64,000 nt of DNA from an uncultured Trichococcus sp. (GCF_963667775.1 NZ_OY764015.1:1815168-1879167), one strand, 5' to 3'. Positions 48,979-58,859 are shown, counted from the stretch's first letter. The notes: generated by a model not told the origin, from the sequence alone. Numbers and translations are program-made.

Positions 48979-49812
48979 TTAGGCTTCTTTCCAAAAACTA
49001 TCGTAGACTGTTATCGGCAAATGACGTTTATGTTCTGTCTTCGTGTACCAGCCTTCGATGACTTCAGCGTCCTTTTCCGGTATTTCCTTTCCTTCCAGAT
49101 ACGCATCGATCATCTCGTATGTCACGCCCAAAGCTACCTCGTCAGGCAAAGCGGGACGATTTTCTTCCAAGTCCGCTGTCGGTACTTTTTCATAGAGATT
49201 TTCCGGCGCACCCAATTCCTGTAATAGTTGGCGGCCTTGACGTTTATTCAAACGCCAAATCGGCAATAAGTCGGCTGCGCCGTCTCCAAATTTTGTGAAG
49301 AAACCGGTCACCGATTCTGCCGCATGGTCAGTCCCTAGAACAGCCCCGCTGCTGTCGCCCGCTATCGCGAACTGAACAATCATACGCTGACGTGCTTTGA
49401 TGTTGCCTTTATTGAAGTCGGTGATGGTAAGGCCGGCTTCTTCAAGCGCATTGAGCGCAGCATCAGCCATTTCTTTGATGTTGACGACCAATTTCTGATC
49501 CGGAGAGATGAAGTCAAGTGCAGCTTGGGCATCATGTTCGTCAAATTGAATACCGTACGGAAGGCGCACAGCAATGAACTGGTAACTGTTGTCACCAGTC
49601 TCGTCGCGCATTTCCTGGATCGCCAACTGGGCTAATCGCCCCGTCAAAGTGGAGTCTTGGCCTCCGCTGATGCCTAAAACGAAAGACTTCAAAAATGGGT
49701 GTGCCGCCAAATAATCTTTCATGAAATCGATGCTGATGCGGATTTCCTCTTTTGGATCGATTACCGGTTTCACTCTTAATGCGGCAATAATTTCTTTTTG
49801 TAATGGACGCAT
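48979..49812 (-). CDS. nadE: Ammonia-dependent NAD synthetase
   Basis: 277 aa. Last step of NAD synthesis, amidation of nicotinic acid adenine dinucleotide with ammonia. P-loop SGGQDS at residues 49-54, [10 protein letters not shown], and the GDGAADLLP...[10 protein letters not shown] region match the homodimeric NH3-type enzyme; there is no glutaminase domain. It follows pncB by 30 bases, forming a nicotinate salvage unit, and precedes the LTA-synthase-like gene. Confidence 0.95.
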   Translation of the reverse strand: MRPLQKEIIAALRVKPVIDPKEEIRISIDFMKDYLAAHPFLKSFVLGISGGQDSTLTGRLAQLAIQEMRDETGDNSYQFIAVRLPYGIQFDEHDAQAALDFISPDQKLVVNIKEMADAALNALEEAGLTITDFNKGNIKARQRMIVQFAIAGDSSGAVLGTDHAAESVTGFFTKFGDGAADLLPIWRLNKRQGRQLLQELGAPENLYEKVPTADLEENRPALPDEVALGVTYEMIDAYLEGKEIPEKDAEVIEGWYTKTEHKRHLPITVYDSFWKEA

Positions 49813-49842
49813 ACCTATTCCCCCTTAGTTTGATCCGATCGG

Positions 49843-51327
49843 TTATTTAGTGCTTTCCAATAATGCGGCTTCTTCCTTGATCTGCTTCTTGATGGTTTTG
49901 ATGGTAGCCATCTTATGATCGTACGTCTTCTGTGACAAGTCGACCGGATAGTCTTCCGGATTCAGGATACGTTTGTATTCATCCCACAAGCCGCTCATCT
50001 GCGCTTCCGAGAATGCTTTTACTTCTTGGAGCGACGGCAATTCATATACGAGTTTACCTTCTACGATGATATCCTGCAGAATAGGGCGCGCTTCAAAGTC
50101 GGTGATGGTTTTGTTGATGTAAGTGAAGACCGGATGGAACATATACAGTTCCGATTCTTGATCAGGTTGTTCTTCCCAAAGCGCAATGTAGTCTCCTTCC
50201 GACTTACCGTCGCGCTTGCGGGTGATCCGCCATACTTGTTTCTTGCCCGGTGTGGAGACTTTTTCGGCATTGCTGGATATTTTCATCGTATCCACCATTT
50301 GGCCGTTCTCATCCGCGATCGAGACTAATTTATAGACCGCTCCAAGCGCAGGTTGGTCATAAGCGGTGATCAGTTTGGTGCCGACACCCCAGACATCTAT
50401 TTTTGCGCCTTGCATCTTCAGGTTCAAGATTGTCAGTTCATCCAGGTCGTTCGATGCGTATATTTTTGCATCGGTAAAGCCTGCCTCATCCAATTGTTGG
50501 CGGACTTTTTTTGAAATGTAGGCCATGTCTCCGCTGTCTAGGCGCACGCCGAGGAAATTGATCTTATCGCCCATTTCCTTCGCCACTTTGATGGCATTTG
50601 GCACGCCTGATTTCAACGTATCGTAGGTATCCACAAGGAAGACACAATCCTTGTGGGAATGCGCATAAGCCATGAAGGCATCATAATCATTGCGGTAGAC
50701 CTGCACCATCGAATGCGCATGGGTACCTGAGGCGGGAATACCGAACATTTTAGCAGCCCGGACATTGCTCGTTGCATTGAAGCCGGCGATATAGGCTGCA
50801 CGGGTGCCCCAAATGGCGGCATCCATTTCTTGCGCTCTTCTGGAACCAAACTCCATCAATGGCTCATCGTTACAGACATAGCGCAGTCGGGCGGCTTTTG
50901 TCGCTATCAGCGTCTGGAAATTTACGATATTCAATAAAGCTGTTTCGATCAATTGGCATTCCGCTAATGGACCTTCCACCTGGACGATCGGTTCATTCGC
51001 GAATACAAGATCACCCTCCAAGGCGGAACGGATCGTGCCCGAGAAGCGGAAATTTTTCAGATACTCCAAAAAACCTTCCTCGTAACCGACATGTTCACGC
51101 AAATAGGCGATGTCGGTGTCCGTAAAGCGCAGGTTCTGAAGGTAGGATACGAAGCGTTCAAGCCCCGCATAGACTGCATAGCCATTATTGAAAGGATATT
51201 TCCGGAAGTACAGTTCAAAAATTGCATGTTTTTCGGTAATGCCTTCATCCCAATAAGTCTTCATCATGTTAATTTGGTACAAATCAGTATGCAAAGCTAA
51301 ACTATCATCGTTATAATCAAAACTCAT
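49843..51327 (-). CDS. pncB: Nicotinate phosphoribosyltransferase
   Basis: 494 aa. Makes nicotinate mononucleotide from nicotinate, PRPP and ATP. The N-terminal HTDLYQINMMKTYW, FELYFRKYPF, LMEFGSRRAQEMDAAIWGTRAAYIAG broken here by family variation, the catalytic-His region SGTHAHSMVQ and the DSGDMAYISKKVR phosphate loop are all present. Start MSFDYNDDSLALHTDL is chosen over an ATG three codons upstream because it matches the family. With nadE it forms the NAD salvage operon; no de novo nad genes are visible in this window. Confidence 0.95.
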   Translation of the reverse strand: MSFDYNDDSLALHTDLYQINMMKTYWDEGITEKHAIFELYFRKYPFNNGYAVYAGLERFVSYLQNLRFTDTDIAYLREHVGYEEGFLEYLKNFRFSGTIRSALEGDLVFANEPIVQVEGPLAECQLIETALLNIVNFQTLIATKAARLRYVCNDEPLMEFGSRRAQEMDAAIWGTRAAYIAGFNATSNVRAAKMFGIPASGTHAHSMVQVYRNDYDAFMAYAHSHKDCVFLVDTYDTLKSGVPNAIKVAKEMGDKINFLGVRLDSGDMAYISKKVRQQLDEAGFTDAKIYASNDLDELTILNLKMQGAKIDVWGVGTKLITAYDQPALGAVYKLVSIADENGQMVDTMKISSNAEKVSTPGKKQVWRITRKRDGKSEGDYIALWEEQPDQESELYMFHPVFTYINKTITDFEARPILQDIIVEGKLVYELPSLQEVKAFSEAQMSGLWDEYKRILNPEDYPVDLSQKTYDHKMATIKTIKKQIKEEAALLESTK

Positions 51328-51518
51328 CCAACTCACTCATTTCATCTTTGATCGTACGCCTCCGCATTCTGTCACGGTACCGCAGAAGGAAGTGCTCTAT
51401 TTACCTATTGTAACGCAATTCCCTTTACATTTCCGCTTTTTTGTCCAAAATCCATCAGATTGATTATAGTGATCGGCCCGCATTCCGGCAAATACAACTG
51501 GCATTTCTGCGTAAACAA

Positions 51519-51562
51519 AAAACCATCCTGGCGGGCGAAAAAACGCCCGCCAGGATGGTTTT
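51519..51562 (-). terminator. Perfect 19-base terminator hairpin
   Basis: AAAACCATCCTGGCGGGCG (51519-51537) pairs without mismatch with 51544-51562 around AAAAAA. On the minus strand it is followed by TTTTTTGTTT, so it should end transcripts that come from the sugar transferase gene through repeat copy B. Confidence 0.88.
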
Positions 51563-51589
51563 GATGCAATATTAAAACTTTGCTATCCC

Positions 51590-51810
51590 AAATGATGGCT
51601 AGCGGTCCAAGCCTGCCTCTCGGAAAGGATAAAGGAACCCCTTGTCTCTGCGAGCCAAGGATACTATTCGACTAACCTGCTGACGCAGGAAGTCTCTCAG
51701 CATATTGCGCTCTACGATGCTCAGTTGCATGGGACTCTTAGGGATTCATCCCTTAGAGTCCCAGTACAAGGTGACCGTAGGGAACGTTGCGTGGCACGAT
51801 TTCCTAAATT
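51590..51810 (-). repeat. Dispersed structured element, copy B (3' of sugar transferase)
   Basis: About 221 bases closely similar, inverted, to 5503-5725. It starts 38 bases after the stop of the transferase (minus strand) and ends before the 19-base terminator, so it is in that gene's 3' region in the same sense as copy A is in the azoR 3' region. Conserved parts include the CCTGC/GCAGG hairpin, the GGGACTCT...AGAGTCCC arm (51731-51762) and the almost invariant stretch around 51766-51790. Copy B lacks the pseudoknot module found beside copy A. Confidence 0.7.
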
Positions 51811-51847
51811 TCTTTCGAGGCAATGCATGCTTGTACCGCTTTTCTGT

Positions 51848-53242
51848 TTAATAAATGACTCTGATACCGCGTGCTTCAATTTCTTGCTCGGACAAGATTG
51901 CCCGTTCGCTTTCATCGACTCCGCGGGAGGATACTTTATCGAACAAAATTTTGACGGTCTGCAGCATGATCTTCAGATCCAGTATCAAGGAATACTTCTT
52001 GATGTAGATCAGATCGAAGTTCAGCTTGCTGTTGAAATCGGAAGCGTATTTCCCATAAACTTGCGCATATCCGGTAATTCCGGCACGTACGTTGTGGCGC
52101 AGATAATAATGCGGGTTCAGTTCCTTGAATTGATCCACGAAGAAGGGACGCTCCGGACGGGGACCGACCAAAGACATATCGCCCAGCAACACATTGAACA
52201 ACTGCGGCAGCTCATCGATGCGCAGGGAGCGCAGATATTTGCCGACTTTCGTTACGCGCACATCATTGCTTGTTGCCAAAACCGGGCCTGACTCTTTCTC
52301 GGCGGTCACACCCATGCTGCGGAACTTCAGAATTTCGAATTCTTTGCCATCTTTGGTGATGCGTGTCTGCTTGTAGAACACGGGACCCTCTGAGCTTCTC
52401 TTCACCAAGATGGCCGTAACGGCCATGATCGGCGAGGTGATGACGATGCCGATGAGCGCAACCGTGATATCGATGATCCGTTTCATCAGACCATCTTCTG
52501 CCGAGATACGGAATGGCGAAACTTCGATGATGCTCTCATCCTCGATATTCATCATATTCGGATTGACCATGATCAGGTTCTCAAAACTGGTATTCAGGAA
52601 CATTTTTTTCTCTCTGCTCGTCAACAGATCATATATCTTCAGTTTTTCGGATTCTTCGATCTGACTCGCTAAGTAGACGATGTCGATTTCTTCCAGATGC
52701 CGCAGGATATTTTCGTAATAATCCGACAGCACGACATGCGTCACCACATGGCGGATGCTTTTTGTATTGGTGAAGTTATCGACTGCCGCAAATACTTCCT
52801 TTTCCATCCCGACGATCATGACCCGTTTGCTTCCGCTCATGCGTTGGTACATTTTGAACACCATGACGCGGAACAGGAACAGCACGATTGTTCCCACAAA
52901 AAAGTTGATCAGAATGACTGACCGCGGGAATGCCAACCAGCGCCCGGCAAAAGTCAGCGCCATAATGATCAACGAAAGGACAAACTGCCCGATGACCGTG
53001 ATGAACAAGAAGTCACTGATCGATTTGTTATAAAAGATATACGTACCGAACAGGATATTGACGATGATGAAGATCACCGAGACGTAGGCAATGCTTCCCT
53101 GAAAGGCATCGAAGTTTACCCATGGTATATTGGTTCCGAATTTTAAATAAAAAGATAGCAGCAATGATCCGATGAACAACAGCATATCGATGATGCCGAT
53201 GATAATTTTGCGGGCTTTATTCCATTCACCTGTTTGATTCAC
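51848..53242 (-). CDS. Polyprenyl glycosylphosphotransferase (exopolysaccharide/capsule initiation)
   Basis: 464 aa. Four membrane segments (about 15-120) and a nucleotide-binding-like central domain (RVMIVGMEKEVFAAV) are followed, after a fifth segment near residue 270, by the bacterial sugar transferase domain. That domain shows MKRIIDITVALIG, VFYKQTRITKDGKEFEILKF, RSLRIDELPQLFNVLLGDMS and LVGPRPERP. It should load the first sugar phosphate on undecaprenyl phosphate. GTG 53242 lies seven bases after AAGGAGGAGGAG; the ATG 14 codons upstream overlaps that site and is rejected. No other polysaccharide genes are adjacent, so it is an isolated initiation enzyme here. Confidence 0.9.
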   Translation of the reverse strand: MNQTGEWNKARKIIIGIIDMLLFIGSLLLSFYLKFGTNIPWVNFDAFQGSIAYVSVIFIIVNILFGTYIFYNKSISDFLFITVIGQFVLSLIIMALTFAGRWLAFPRSVILINFFVGTIVLFLFRVMVFKMYQRMSGSKRVMIVGMEKEVFAAVDNFTNTKSIRHVVTHVVLSDYYENILRHLEEIDIVYLASQIEESEKLKIYDLLTSREKKMFLNTSFENLIMVNPNMMNIEDESIIEVSPFRISAEDGLMKRIIDITVALIGIVITSPIMAVTAILVKRSSEGPVFYKQTRITKDGKEFEILKFRSMGVTAEKESGPVLATSNDVRVTKVGKYLRSLRIDELPQLFNVLLGDMSLVGPRPERPFFVDQFKELNPHYYLRHNVRAGITGYAQVYGKYASDFNSKLNFDLIYIKKYSLILDLKIMLQTVKILFDKVSSRGVDESERAILSEQEIEARGIRVIY

Positions 53243-53387
53243 GCTTAATCTCCTCCTCCTTAGACTTGCTTGATATGAATGCATTCATTTTATCATAGTT
53301 TATTCTTTTGCGATATGAAAGTTTGGTCAAGCAATTCCCCTCCATTCGCCTGTGAGCGTATGATTAAGGGGGGATTATCAAACAGCT

Positions 53388-53433
53388 GAAAAAGAACGTC
53401 CCCATCAGCTTCTATTGCCTGATGAGGACGTTC
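53388..53433 (-). terminator. Terminator of argG
   Basis: On the minus strand GAACGTCCTCATCAG pairs with CTGATGGGGACGTTC (one G-T) around a ten-base loop, followed by TTTTTCAG. It lies about 40 bases after the argG stop. Confidence 0.9.
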
Positions 53434-53473
53434 CGGAGCGGATCAGCTGTCGACAAACACTAATACCGGTTGT

Positions 53474-54733
53474 TTATTTTAATAGGTCTTTCAATTCTTC
53501 ATGTGTCGCTTGCCCTTCAGCTTGCTCTTTCATGACGCGGATCGATGTAGGCAATCCGAACAGACGGATAAAGCCGGCTGCGTCGGTATGGTTGTATACA
53601 TCGTCGCTTTCGAAGGTCGCAAAGCTTTCGCTGTACAACGATTTCGCGCTGACTACGCCAGCATCGGTGATGTTGCCTTTATAAAGTTTCATTTTTACGA
53701 AGCCTTCAACATTCTGTTGGGTTTCGTCCACAAACGCGCCCAACGCTTTGCGCAATGGCGTGTACCACAAGCCGTTGTAAACAAGCTCCGCATATTTGTT
53801 GGCCAGCAATTGTTTGTATTGGTAAGTATCTTTGTCCAAGCAAAGTTGTTCCAGTTTGTCATGGGCATGGTACAGCACAGTTCCGGCTGGCGTTTCATAA
53901 ACGCCTCTTGATTTCATGCCTACCAAGCGGTTCTCCACGATATCGATGATGCCGACGCCGTTCGCGCCTGCAATCACGTTCAATTTTTCGATCATGGTGA
54001 TGCCATCCATTGCTTCACCGTTCAGGCTGACAGGGATGCCTTTTTTGAATTCCAACGTGACATAGGTCGCTTCGTCCGGAGCTTTCTCAGGCGTGACGCA
54101 CATCTCCAGGATCTTATCGTAGTCAGGCTCGTTGGCTGTCATTTCCAGATCAAGGCCCTCATGGGACAGATGCCACAAGTTTTTATCTTTTGAGTAGTTT
54201 GTTTCCAACGTAATCGGAAGCGGCACGTTATGTGCAGCAGCATACGCAAATTCATCTTCTCTGGAAGTCAGTTCCCATTCTCTCCAAGGGGCGATGATCG
54301 TGATGTTCGGATCGAATTCTCTGATGCCGACTTCAAAACGGACTTGGTCGTTCCCTTTCCCTGTTGCACCGTGAACGATTGCATCAGCATTTTCCAAGTG
54401 CGCGATCTCTACCATTCTTTTGGCAATGATCGGACGGGCGAAAGAAGTCCCCAATAAATATTGTCCTTCGTACTTAGCGCCTGCTTGCAATGTCGGCCAA
54501 ATGAATTCTTCTACGAATTCTTTCTTCAAGTCTGCAACATACAACTTCGACGCGCCACAGTTGATCGCTTTTTCTTCCAATCGGCTGTAGTCATCACCTT
54601 GTCCTACGTCTCCTACTACGGCGATTACTTCACAGTTGTTGTAATTCTCTTTTAGCCAAGGGATGATGACGGACGTATCCAATCCACCTGAGTAAGCCAA
54701 AACCACTTTTTTGATTGATTCCTTTGCTGCCAT
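53474..54733 (-). CDS. argG: Argininosuccinate synthase
   Basis: 419 aa. Joins citrulline and aspartate using ATP. The P-loop [20 protein letters not shown] is at residues 8-27; [15 protein letters not shown] and [10 protein letters not shown] are typical. The C-terminal part is slightly longer than usual, ending [15 protein letters not shown]. argH, usually its partner, is not on either side: fruA lies upstream and the sugar transferase downstream. A GGAGG site precedes the ATG. Confidence 0.96.
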   Translation of the reverse strand: MAAKESIKKVVLAYSGGLDTSVIIPWLKENYNNCEVIAVVGDVGQGDDYSRLEEKAINCGASKLYVADLKKEFVEEFIWPTLQAGAKYEGQYLLGTSFARPIIAKRMVEIAHLENADAIVHGATGKGNDQVRFEVGIREFDPNITIIAPWREWELTSREDEFAYAAAHNVPLPITLETNYSKDKNLWHLSHEGLDLEMTANEPDYDKILEMCVTPEKAPDEATYVTLEFKKGIPVSLNGEAMDGITMIEKLNVIAGANGVGIIDIVENRLVGMKSRGVYETPAGTVLYHAHDKLEQLCLDKDTYQYKQLLANKYAELVYNGLWYTPLRKALGAFVDETQQNVEGFVKMKLYKGNITDAGVVSAKSLYSESFATFESDDVYNHTDAAGFIRLFGLPTSIRVMKEQAEGQATHEELKDLLK

Positions 54734-54917
54734 GCTTTTACCTCCTTATACAGATTTCAATATCCGTTGCTTTTATGCATGAACTGATATCTACATTTTC
54801 GTTTATTCAACAATATGCATTATAGCATATCTGCCATGAAAATCATCCCATTTTTTTACATTATTCTCATTTATCTGCCATACTGTTTTCATTATGCGCG
54901 CTATGTGTTCGGAACTG

Positions 54918-54958
54918 CAAAAAAAGAGAACAGAAAGGAGTTCCCCGTCTGTTCTCTC
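54918..54958 (-). terminator. Terminator of the fru operon
   Basis: On the minus strand AGAGAACAG pairs with CTGTTCTCT, followed by TTTTTTG. It lies 16 bases after the fruA stop. Confidence 0.9.
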
Positions 54959-54973
54959 AATGGATGTTTCAAT

Positions 54974-56875
54974 TTATTTTGCGACTGCTTGTGTCTTATC
55001 TTGTTTCCAAAAACCTAACATCAATGCTGAAACGGCTGTACCGATCAACAATGCCAGCAAGAACATCAACGGGCGGTTAGCCAATGTGATCACGAACAAG
55101 CCACCATGTGGTGCAGGGATCGAAACGGCCCATAGCTGCGTCAAACCACCCGCAATCGCTGAACCAACGATGGATGAACCGATAACGCGCATCGGATCTG
55201 CTGCAGCGAACGGAATCGCACCTTCAGTGATGAAGGATAGACCCAACAGGATGTTGGAAAGTCCGGATTTTTGTTCGATATCCGTAAATTTGTTTTTGAA
55301 AAGCAAGGTTGCGATACCGATAGCCAATGGAGGAATCATCCCGCCGGCCATTACAGCCGCCATCAAGCTGCCATCCTGAGTGTCTGTGAAGACACCGATC
55401 GAGAAGGCATAGGCTGCTTTGTTGAATGGGCCACCCATGTCGATTGCCATCATGCCGCCAAGAACAGCACCCAACAGCACGGCATTACCGGTACCCAAGT
55501 TTTCCAGGAAGGTGATCATAGCTGTATTGATTGTGGAGAAAACAGGACCTACCAAGAAATACATCAACAAGCCAGTGATCAATAGACCGAACACAGGGTA
55601 CAAGAGAATTGTCTTCATGCCATCCAATGTGCGCGGCAAACCTTTAAAGGCTTTCTTCAGATAGACCATGATGTAACCGGCCATGAAACCAGCAATCAGA
55701 CCACCCAAGAAACCAGCATTTGCTTGCACAGCCAAGTAACCGCCTGCCATACCCGGAAGCAATCCCGGACGATCCGCGATACTCTGTGCGATGTAACCGG
55801 CCAAAATCGGAATCAGGAAGCTGAATGCCGCTCCACCGATTGCCATGAAGGAGATGAACAACTCACTGTCAGCACCGAATGACGTTTCGAACAGGAAGGA
55901 AATCGCAATCAGGATACCGCCGCCGACAACAAACGGCAACATGTGTGAAATACCGTTCATCAAGTCTTTGTAGACTTTTCCGATGATGGATTGTTTTTCG
56001 TCGCTTTCGCTGGCTGAGAAGGTATCGCCTTCAACATTCAGGATCGGCGCTTCTTGACGCATTGCTTTTGTGATCAGTTCTTCAGCTTTGTTGATGCCAT
56101 CGCTTACCGGTCTTTGCAAAACGTGCTTGCCGTTGAATCGCGCCATTTCAACTTTTTTGTCAGCTGCCACGATGACGCCATCGGCACGGCGAATTTCGTC
56201 TGCAGTCAATGGGTTCTTGACGCCGTCCGAGCCGTTCGTTTCTACGCGGATATCGACGCCCATTTTTTCAGCCATTTGCTTCAATGAATCTTCGGCCATA
56301 TACGTGTGGGCGATCCCTGTAGGGCAAGCCGTTACTGCAATGACGAAAGGTCTCTTGGTTTCGGTTGCCGCTACTGGAGCTGCCTTCGCTGCTGCTTCGG
56401 CTTGCTCTTTGGCTTCACGTTCAGCTTCTGCAGCTGCAATCAAAGTCTGCACTTCTTCTGGAGTCTGAGCTTTTTTCAATGATGCAGTGAAGTCAGGATT
56501 GATGAGTAGACGGGATAATGACGCCAAAACTTCCAAGTGAACATTATTTGCGCCTTCCGGAGCTGCGATCATGAAGAACAGATTTGCAGGTTGACCATCC
56601 AATGAAGCATAGTCGACACCGGCTGCACTTTTTGCAAAAACGACAGCTGGCTTGATGACCGCTTTGTTTTTGGCATGCGGCATTGCGATTCCGTCGCCCA
56701 AACCAGTTGAAGTTTGTGATTCGCGCTTCATGATGCCTTCTTTGTAAACCGCAACGTCATTGATGATGCCGTTAGCGGAAAGACTAGCGATCATTTCATC
56801 GATGACGCCCTCTTTGGTCGTTCCTTGCAAATCCATAATCATCAATTCTTTTAGTAAGATATCATTGATTTTCAT
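54974..56875 (-). CDS. fruA: Fructose-specific PTS enzyme IIABC
   Basis: 633 aa phosphotransferase importer that takes up fructose as fructose 1-phosphate. IIA domain at about 1-150 with the phospho-His in GDGIAMPHAKN (His67). An Ala/Glu-rich linker (about 150-172) follows. The IIB domain has Cys184 in TACPTGIAHTYMA, and the membrane IIC domain runs from about 300 to the end with nine to ten helices. Last gene of fruR-fruK-fruA, 18 bases after fruK. Confidence 0.96.
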   Translation of the reverse strand: MKINDILLKELMIMDLQGTTKEGVIDEMIASLSANGIINDVAVYKEGIMKRESQTSTGLGDGIAMPHAKNKAVIKPAVVFAKSAAGVDYASLDGQPANLFFMIAAPEGANNVHLEVLASLSRLLINPDFTASLKKAQTPEEVQTLIAAAEAEREAKEQAEAAAKAAPVAATETKRPFVIAVTACPTGIAHTYMAEDSLKQMAEKMGVDIRVETNGSDGVKNPLTADEIRRADGVIVAADKKVEMARFNGKHVLQRPVSDGINKAEELITKAMRQEAPILNVEGDTFSASESDEKQSIIGKVYKDLMNGISHMLPFVVGGGILIAISFLFETSFGADSELFISFMAIGGAAFSFLIPILAGYIAQSIADRPGLLPGMAGGYLAVQANAGFLGGLIAGFMAGYIMVYLKKAFKGLPRTLDGMKTILLYPVFGLLITGLLMYFLVGPVFSTINTAMITFLENLGTGNAVLLGAVLGGMMAIDMGGPFNKAAYAFSIGVFTDTQDGSLMAAVMAGGMIPPLAIGIATLLFKNKFTDIEQKSGLSNILLGLSFITEGAIPFAAADPMRVIGSSIVGSAIAGGLTQLWAVSIPAPHGGLFVITLANRPLMFLLALLIGTAVSALMLGFWKQDKTQAVAK

Positions 56876-56893
56876 ATTAATAAGTTCTCCTCC

Positions 56894-57808
56894 CTATAGC
56901 TGACTGATAGTGACTTGTTTGACTAGAGCATCAATTTCTTCACGTTTGGCTAAATCGTCGGCAAAAGCGGTCGCGCTTCCGCAAGCGATACTGACTTTGA
57001 ATGATTCCAACGGGTCGTGCGTCTTCGTGTATGTCCCGACAAAACCGGCGATCATTGAATCTCCGGATCCGACTGAATTTTTAAGTATCCCTTTCGGTAC
57101 AGTCCCATGGTAAACACCTTCCGGAGTGAAAAGGATTGCTCCTTTGGCAGCCATCGAGATGATCGCGTACTGCGCTCCCGCTTCAAGCAGCTTCTTCCCG
57201 TACGGGAGGATATCCTCATCGGTTTCGAAAGTAGTTTCGAATAACTCAGCCAACTCGTGATGGTTTGGTTTTACCAATAACGGATGGTACGGCAAGGCAT
57301 TTTTCAATTCCTCTCCGGTCGTATCGATCAGGAACGTGATGCCTTTGTCCGTCAGTCTGCGGATGATGGTCTGATAATAATCATCCGGCAGGCTTGTAGG
57401 TTTGCTTCCTGCCAAGACTACGATGTCGTTTTCCGGGTCAAGCGTATCGAATTGTTTCAGGAATTCCTCGGCAACTGCAGGCTCGATATTCGGGCCCGGA
57501 CCGTTCATTTCCGTCTCCATCCCTGACTTGATCTTGACATTGATGCGGGTCGCTTCATCCACATGCGTAAAATGTGTTTTGCTGTTTTCCGCTTCCAACC
57601 AGTCTTCGATGTATTTCCCGGTGAACCCCCCCAGGAACCCTAAAGCGGTGTTTTCCACTTCCAGTTCATTGAGGATGCGGGAAACATTGATGCCTTTGCC
57701 TCCCGGCAGTTTGAAATCCTGTTGGATACGGTTCACTTCACCCAACTGGATAGCGGGTAAATGGACGATGTAATCGATGGATGGATTTAATGTTACTGTA
57801 TATATCAT
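56894..57808 (-). CDS. fruK: 1-phosphofructokinase
   Basis: 304 aa PfkB-family kinase converting fructose 1-phosphate to fructose 1,6-bisphosphate. N-terminal TLNPSIDYIVHL, LPGGKGINVSRIL and the catalytic-base motif KNSVGSGDSMIAGFVG near the C-terminus are intact. Its ATG overlaps the fruR stop by one base. The product is the main activator of HPr kinase, encoded in this window at 12405-13343. Confidence 0.95.
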   Translation of the reverse strand: MIYTVTLNPSIDYIVHLPAIQLGEVNRIQQDFKLPGGKGINVSRILNELEVENTALGFLGGFTGKYIEDWLEAENSKTHFTHVDEATRINVKIKSGMETEMNGPGPNIEPAVAEEFLKQFDTLDPENDIVVLAGSKPTSLPDDYYQTIIRRLTDKGITFLIDTTGEELKNALPYHPLLVKPNHHELAELFETTFETDEDILPYGKKLLEAGAQYAIISMAAKGAILFTPEGVYHGTVPKGILKNSVGSGDSMIAGFVGTYTKTHDPLESFKVSIACGSATAFADDLAKREEIDALVKQVTISQL

Positions 57809-58557
57809 TATTCAGCCTCCCAAATAGTTGTACTGTCTTTCAGGTTACGTTTGATTTCCGAAGGGACATTGTGGCTGATGATGCCGCAATCCTCAATATC
57901 GCAGACCTTCACAAAACTGACTTGTTTGAACTTCGAAGCATCCGCTACGACATAGCTTTGTGCGGCATTCTCGATGGCAATCCGTTTGATTGCCGCTTCT
58001 TCGGTGTCCGGCGTCGTGAAGCCGTACTGCTTATCGATGCCGTTGATGCCGAGAAAAGCTTTGCTGAAACGGTAATTCCTCATTTGCATTTGGCTGACCG
58101 GTCCAATGACTGCTTTTGTCTCCATCTTGATTTTGCCGCCGATAAGAATCGTCTCAAGTTGCAGATCCGATAATAAACTGGCATGCGGGACGCCGTTTGT
58201 GACGATCAGGATGCTCTTGCCTTTCAGGAAGGGAATCATCTCATAGGTGGTCGATCCGGCATCCAAAAAGATGATATCTTCATCACTCACCAGTTGGGCT
58301 GCTTTTTCAGCGATGCGTTGTTTATCCTGAACGTTTTTGGATGTTTTATCTTCCATCCTGTCTTCAGCGGAAACAGTATAGTTTCTCTTTGCTCCGCCAT
58401 GGACACGAATCAGGAAACCGGCCTCTTCAAGAGCGCTCAAATCCCGCCTTATCGTTGATTCGGAACTGCCCGTCTGGTCAACAAGGTCCTGCAGTTTGAC
58501 GATATTGTCTTTGGCTAAAGTGTCTAGAATGATTTTATGCCGCTCTTCTGTAAGCAC
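57808..58557 (-). CDS. fruR: DeoR-family fructose operon repressor
   Basis: 249 aa. The N-terminal winged helix (about 1-55) has the DeoR signature SSESTIRRDLSALEEAGFL. The C-terminal sugar-phosphate sensor domain has DAGSTTYEMIPFL, TNGVPHAS, IGGKIKMETKAVIGP and the AFLGINGID...GFTTPDTEEAAIK motifs. The effector is probably fructose 1-phosphate. First gene of the operon, with repeat operators and a promoter directly upstream. Confidence 0.94.
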   Translation of the reverse strand: MLTEERHKIILDTLAKDNIVKLQDLVDQTGSSESTIRRDLSALEEAGFLIRVHGGAKRNYTVSAEDRMEDKTSKNVQDKQRIAEKAAQLVSDEDIIFLDAGSTTYEMIPFLKGKSILIVTNGVPHASLLSDLQLETILIGGKIKMETKAVIGPVSQMQMRNYRFSKAFLGINGIDKQYGFTTPDTEEAAIKRIAIENAAQSYVVADASKFKQVSFVKVCDIEDCGIISHNVPSEIKRNLKDSTTIWEAE

Positions 58558-58579
58558 TTTCCATCACCTCTCGAACAAA

Positions 58580-58608
58580 AATATACCACCAACGCGCAAA
58601 TAAATCAA
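58580..58608 (-). promoter_or_regulatory. Promoter of fruR-fruK-fruA
   Basis: On the minus strand TTGATT (58608-58603), 17-base spacer, TATATT (58585-58580). It lies about 20 bases before the fruR start codon region and next to the operator repeats. Confidence 0.75.
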
Positions 58609-58651
58609 CCATTTTCCTTCAAAAACATCAACTTTCATTCAAAAGCATCCA
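58609..58651 (-). promoter_or_regulatory. FruR operator direct repeats
   Basis: Two direct repeats with a 22-base period: GATGCTTTTGAATGAAAG and GATGTTTTTGAAGGAAAA on the minus strand, just upstream of the -35 box. TGAAnGAAA-type repeats fit DeoR-family operators; assignment to FruR is by position. Confidence 0.65.
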
Positions 58652-58734
58652 GACTGGGATGCACTGAACTTATTTGGATATGTTTTCATCAATAAATTGG
58701 ATGATTATAGATTCATTTCGATATAAAAATAAAT

Positions 58735-58775
58735 ACGGCCGTCAATTCTGTTTGAATTGACGGCCGTACTTATTT
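58735..58775 (-). terminator. Terminator ending the groEL 3' array
   Basis: Perfect 14-base arm ACGGCCGTCAATTC (58735-58748) with 58754-58767, five-base loop. T-rich on both sides, so it works on the minus strand (end of groESL plus array) and possibly on the plus strand. Confidence 0.9.
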
Positions 58776-58809
58776 TTTTGTTGCTGAATTTGATGCCTTG
58801 AAAATTTTC

Positions 58810-58859
58810 CGTTATCCTCTTAGTACTCGATTTCTAGAGCGGGATTCATGTTATCCTGT
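58810..58859 (-). repeat. Array unit IV (5' half only)
   Basis: Contains the edge motif, GGGATTCA (58841-58848), GATTTCT (58829-58835) and CTTAG (58819-58823) in the order of unit I, but no matching 3' arm before the terminator. Looks like a truncated copy of a unit I type. Confidence 0.55.

Noticed and set aside
51725..52291. 188-codon plus-strand frame over copy B and the sugar transferase end
   Set aside because: Runs antisense into a clear gene; only its first part overlaps the repeat and has no equivalent in copy A.
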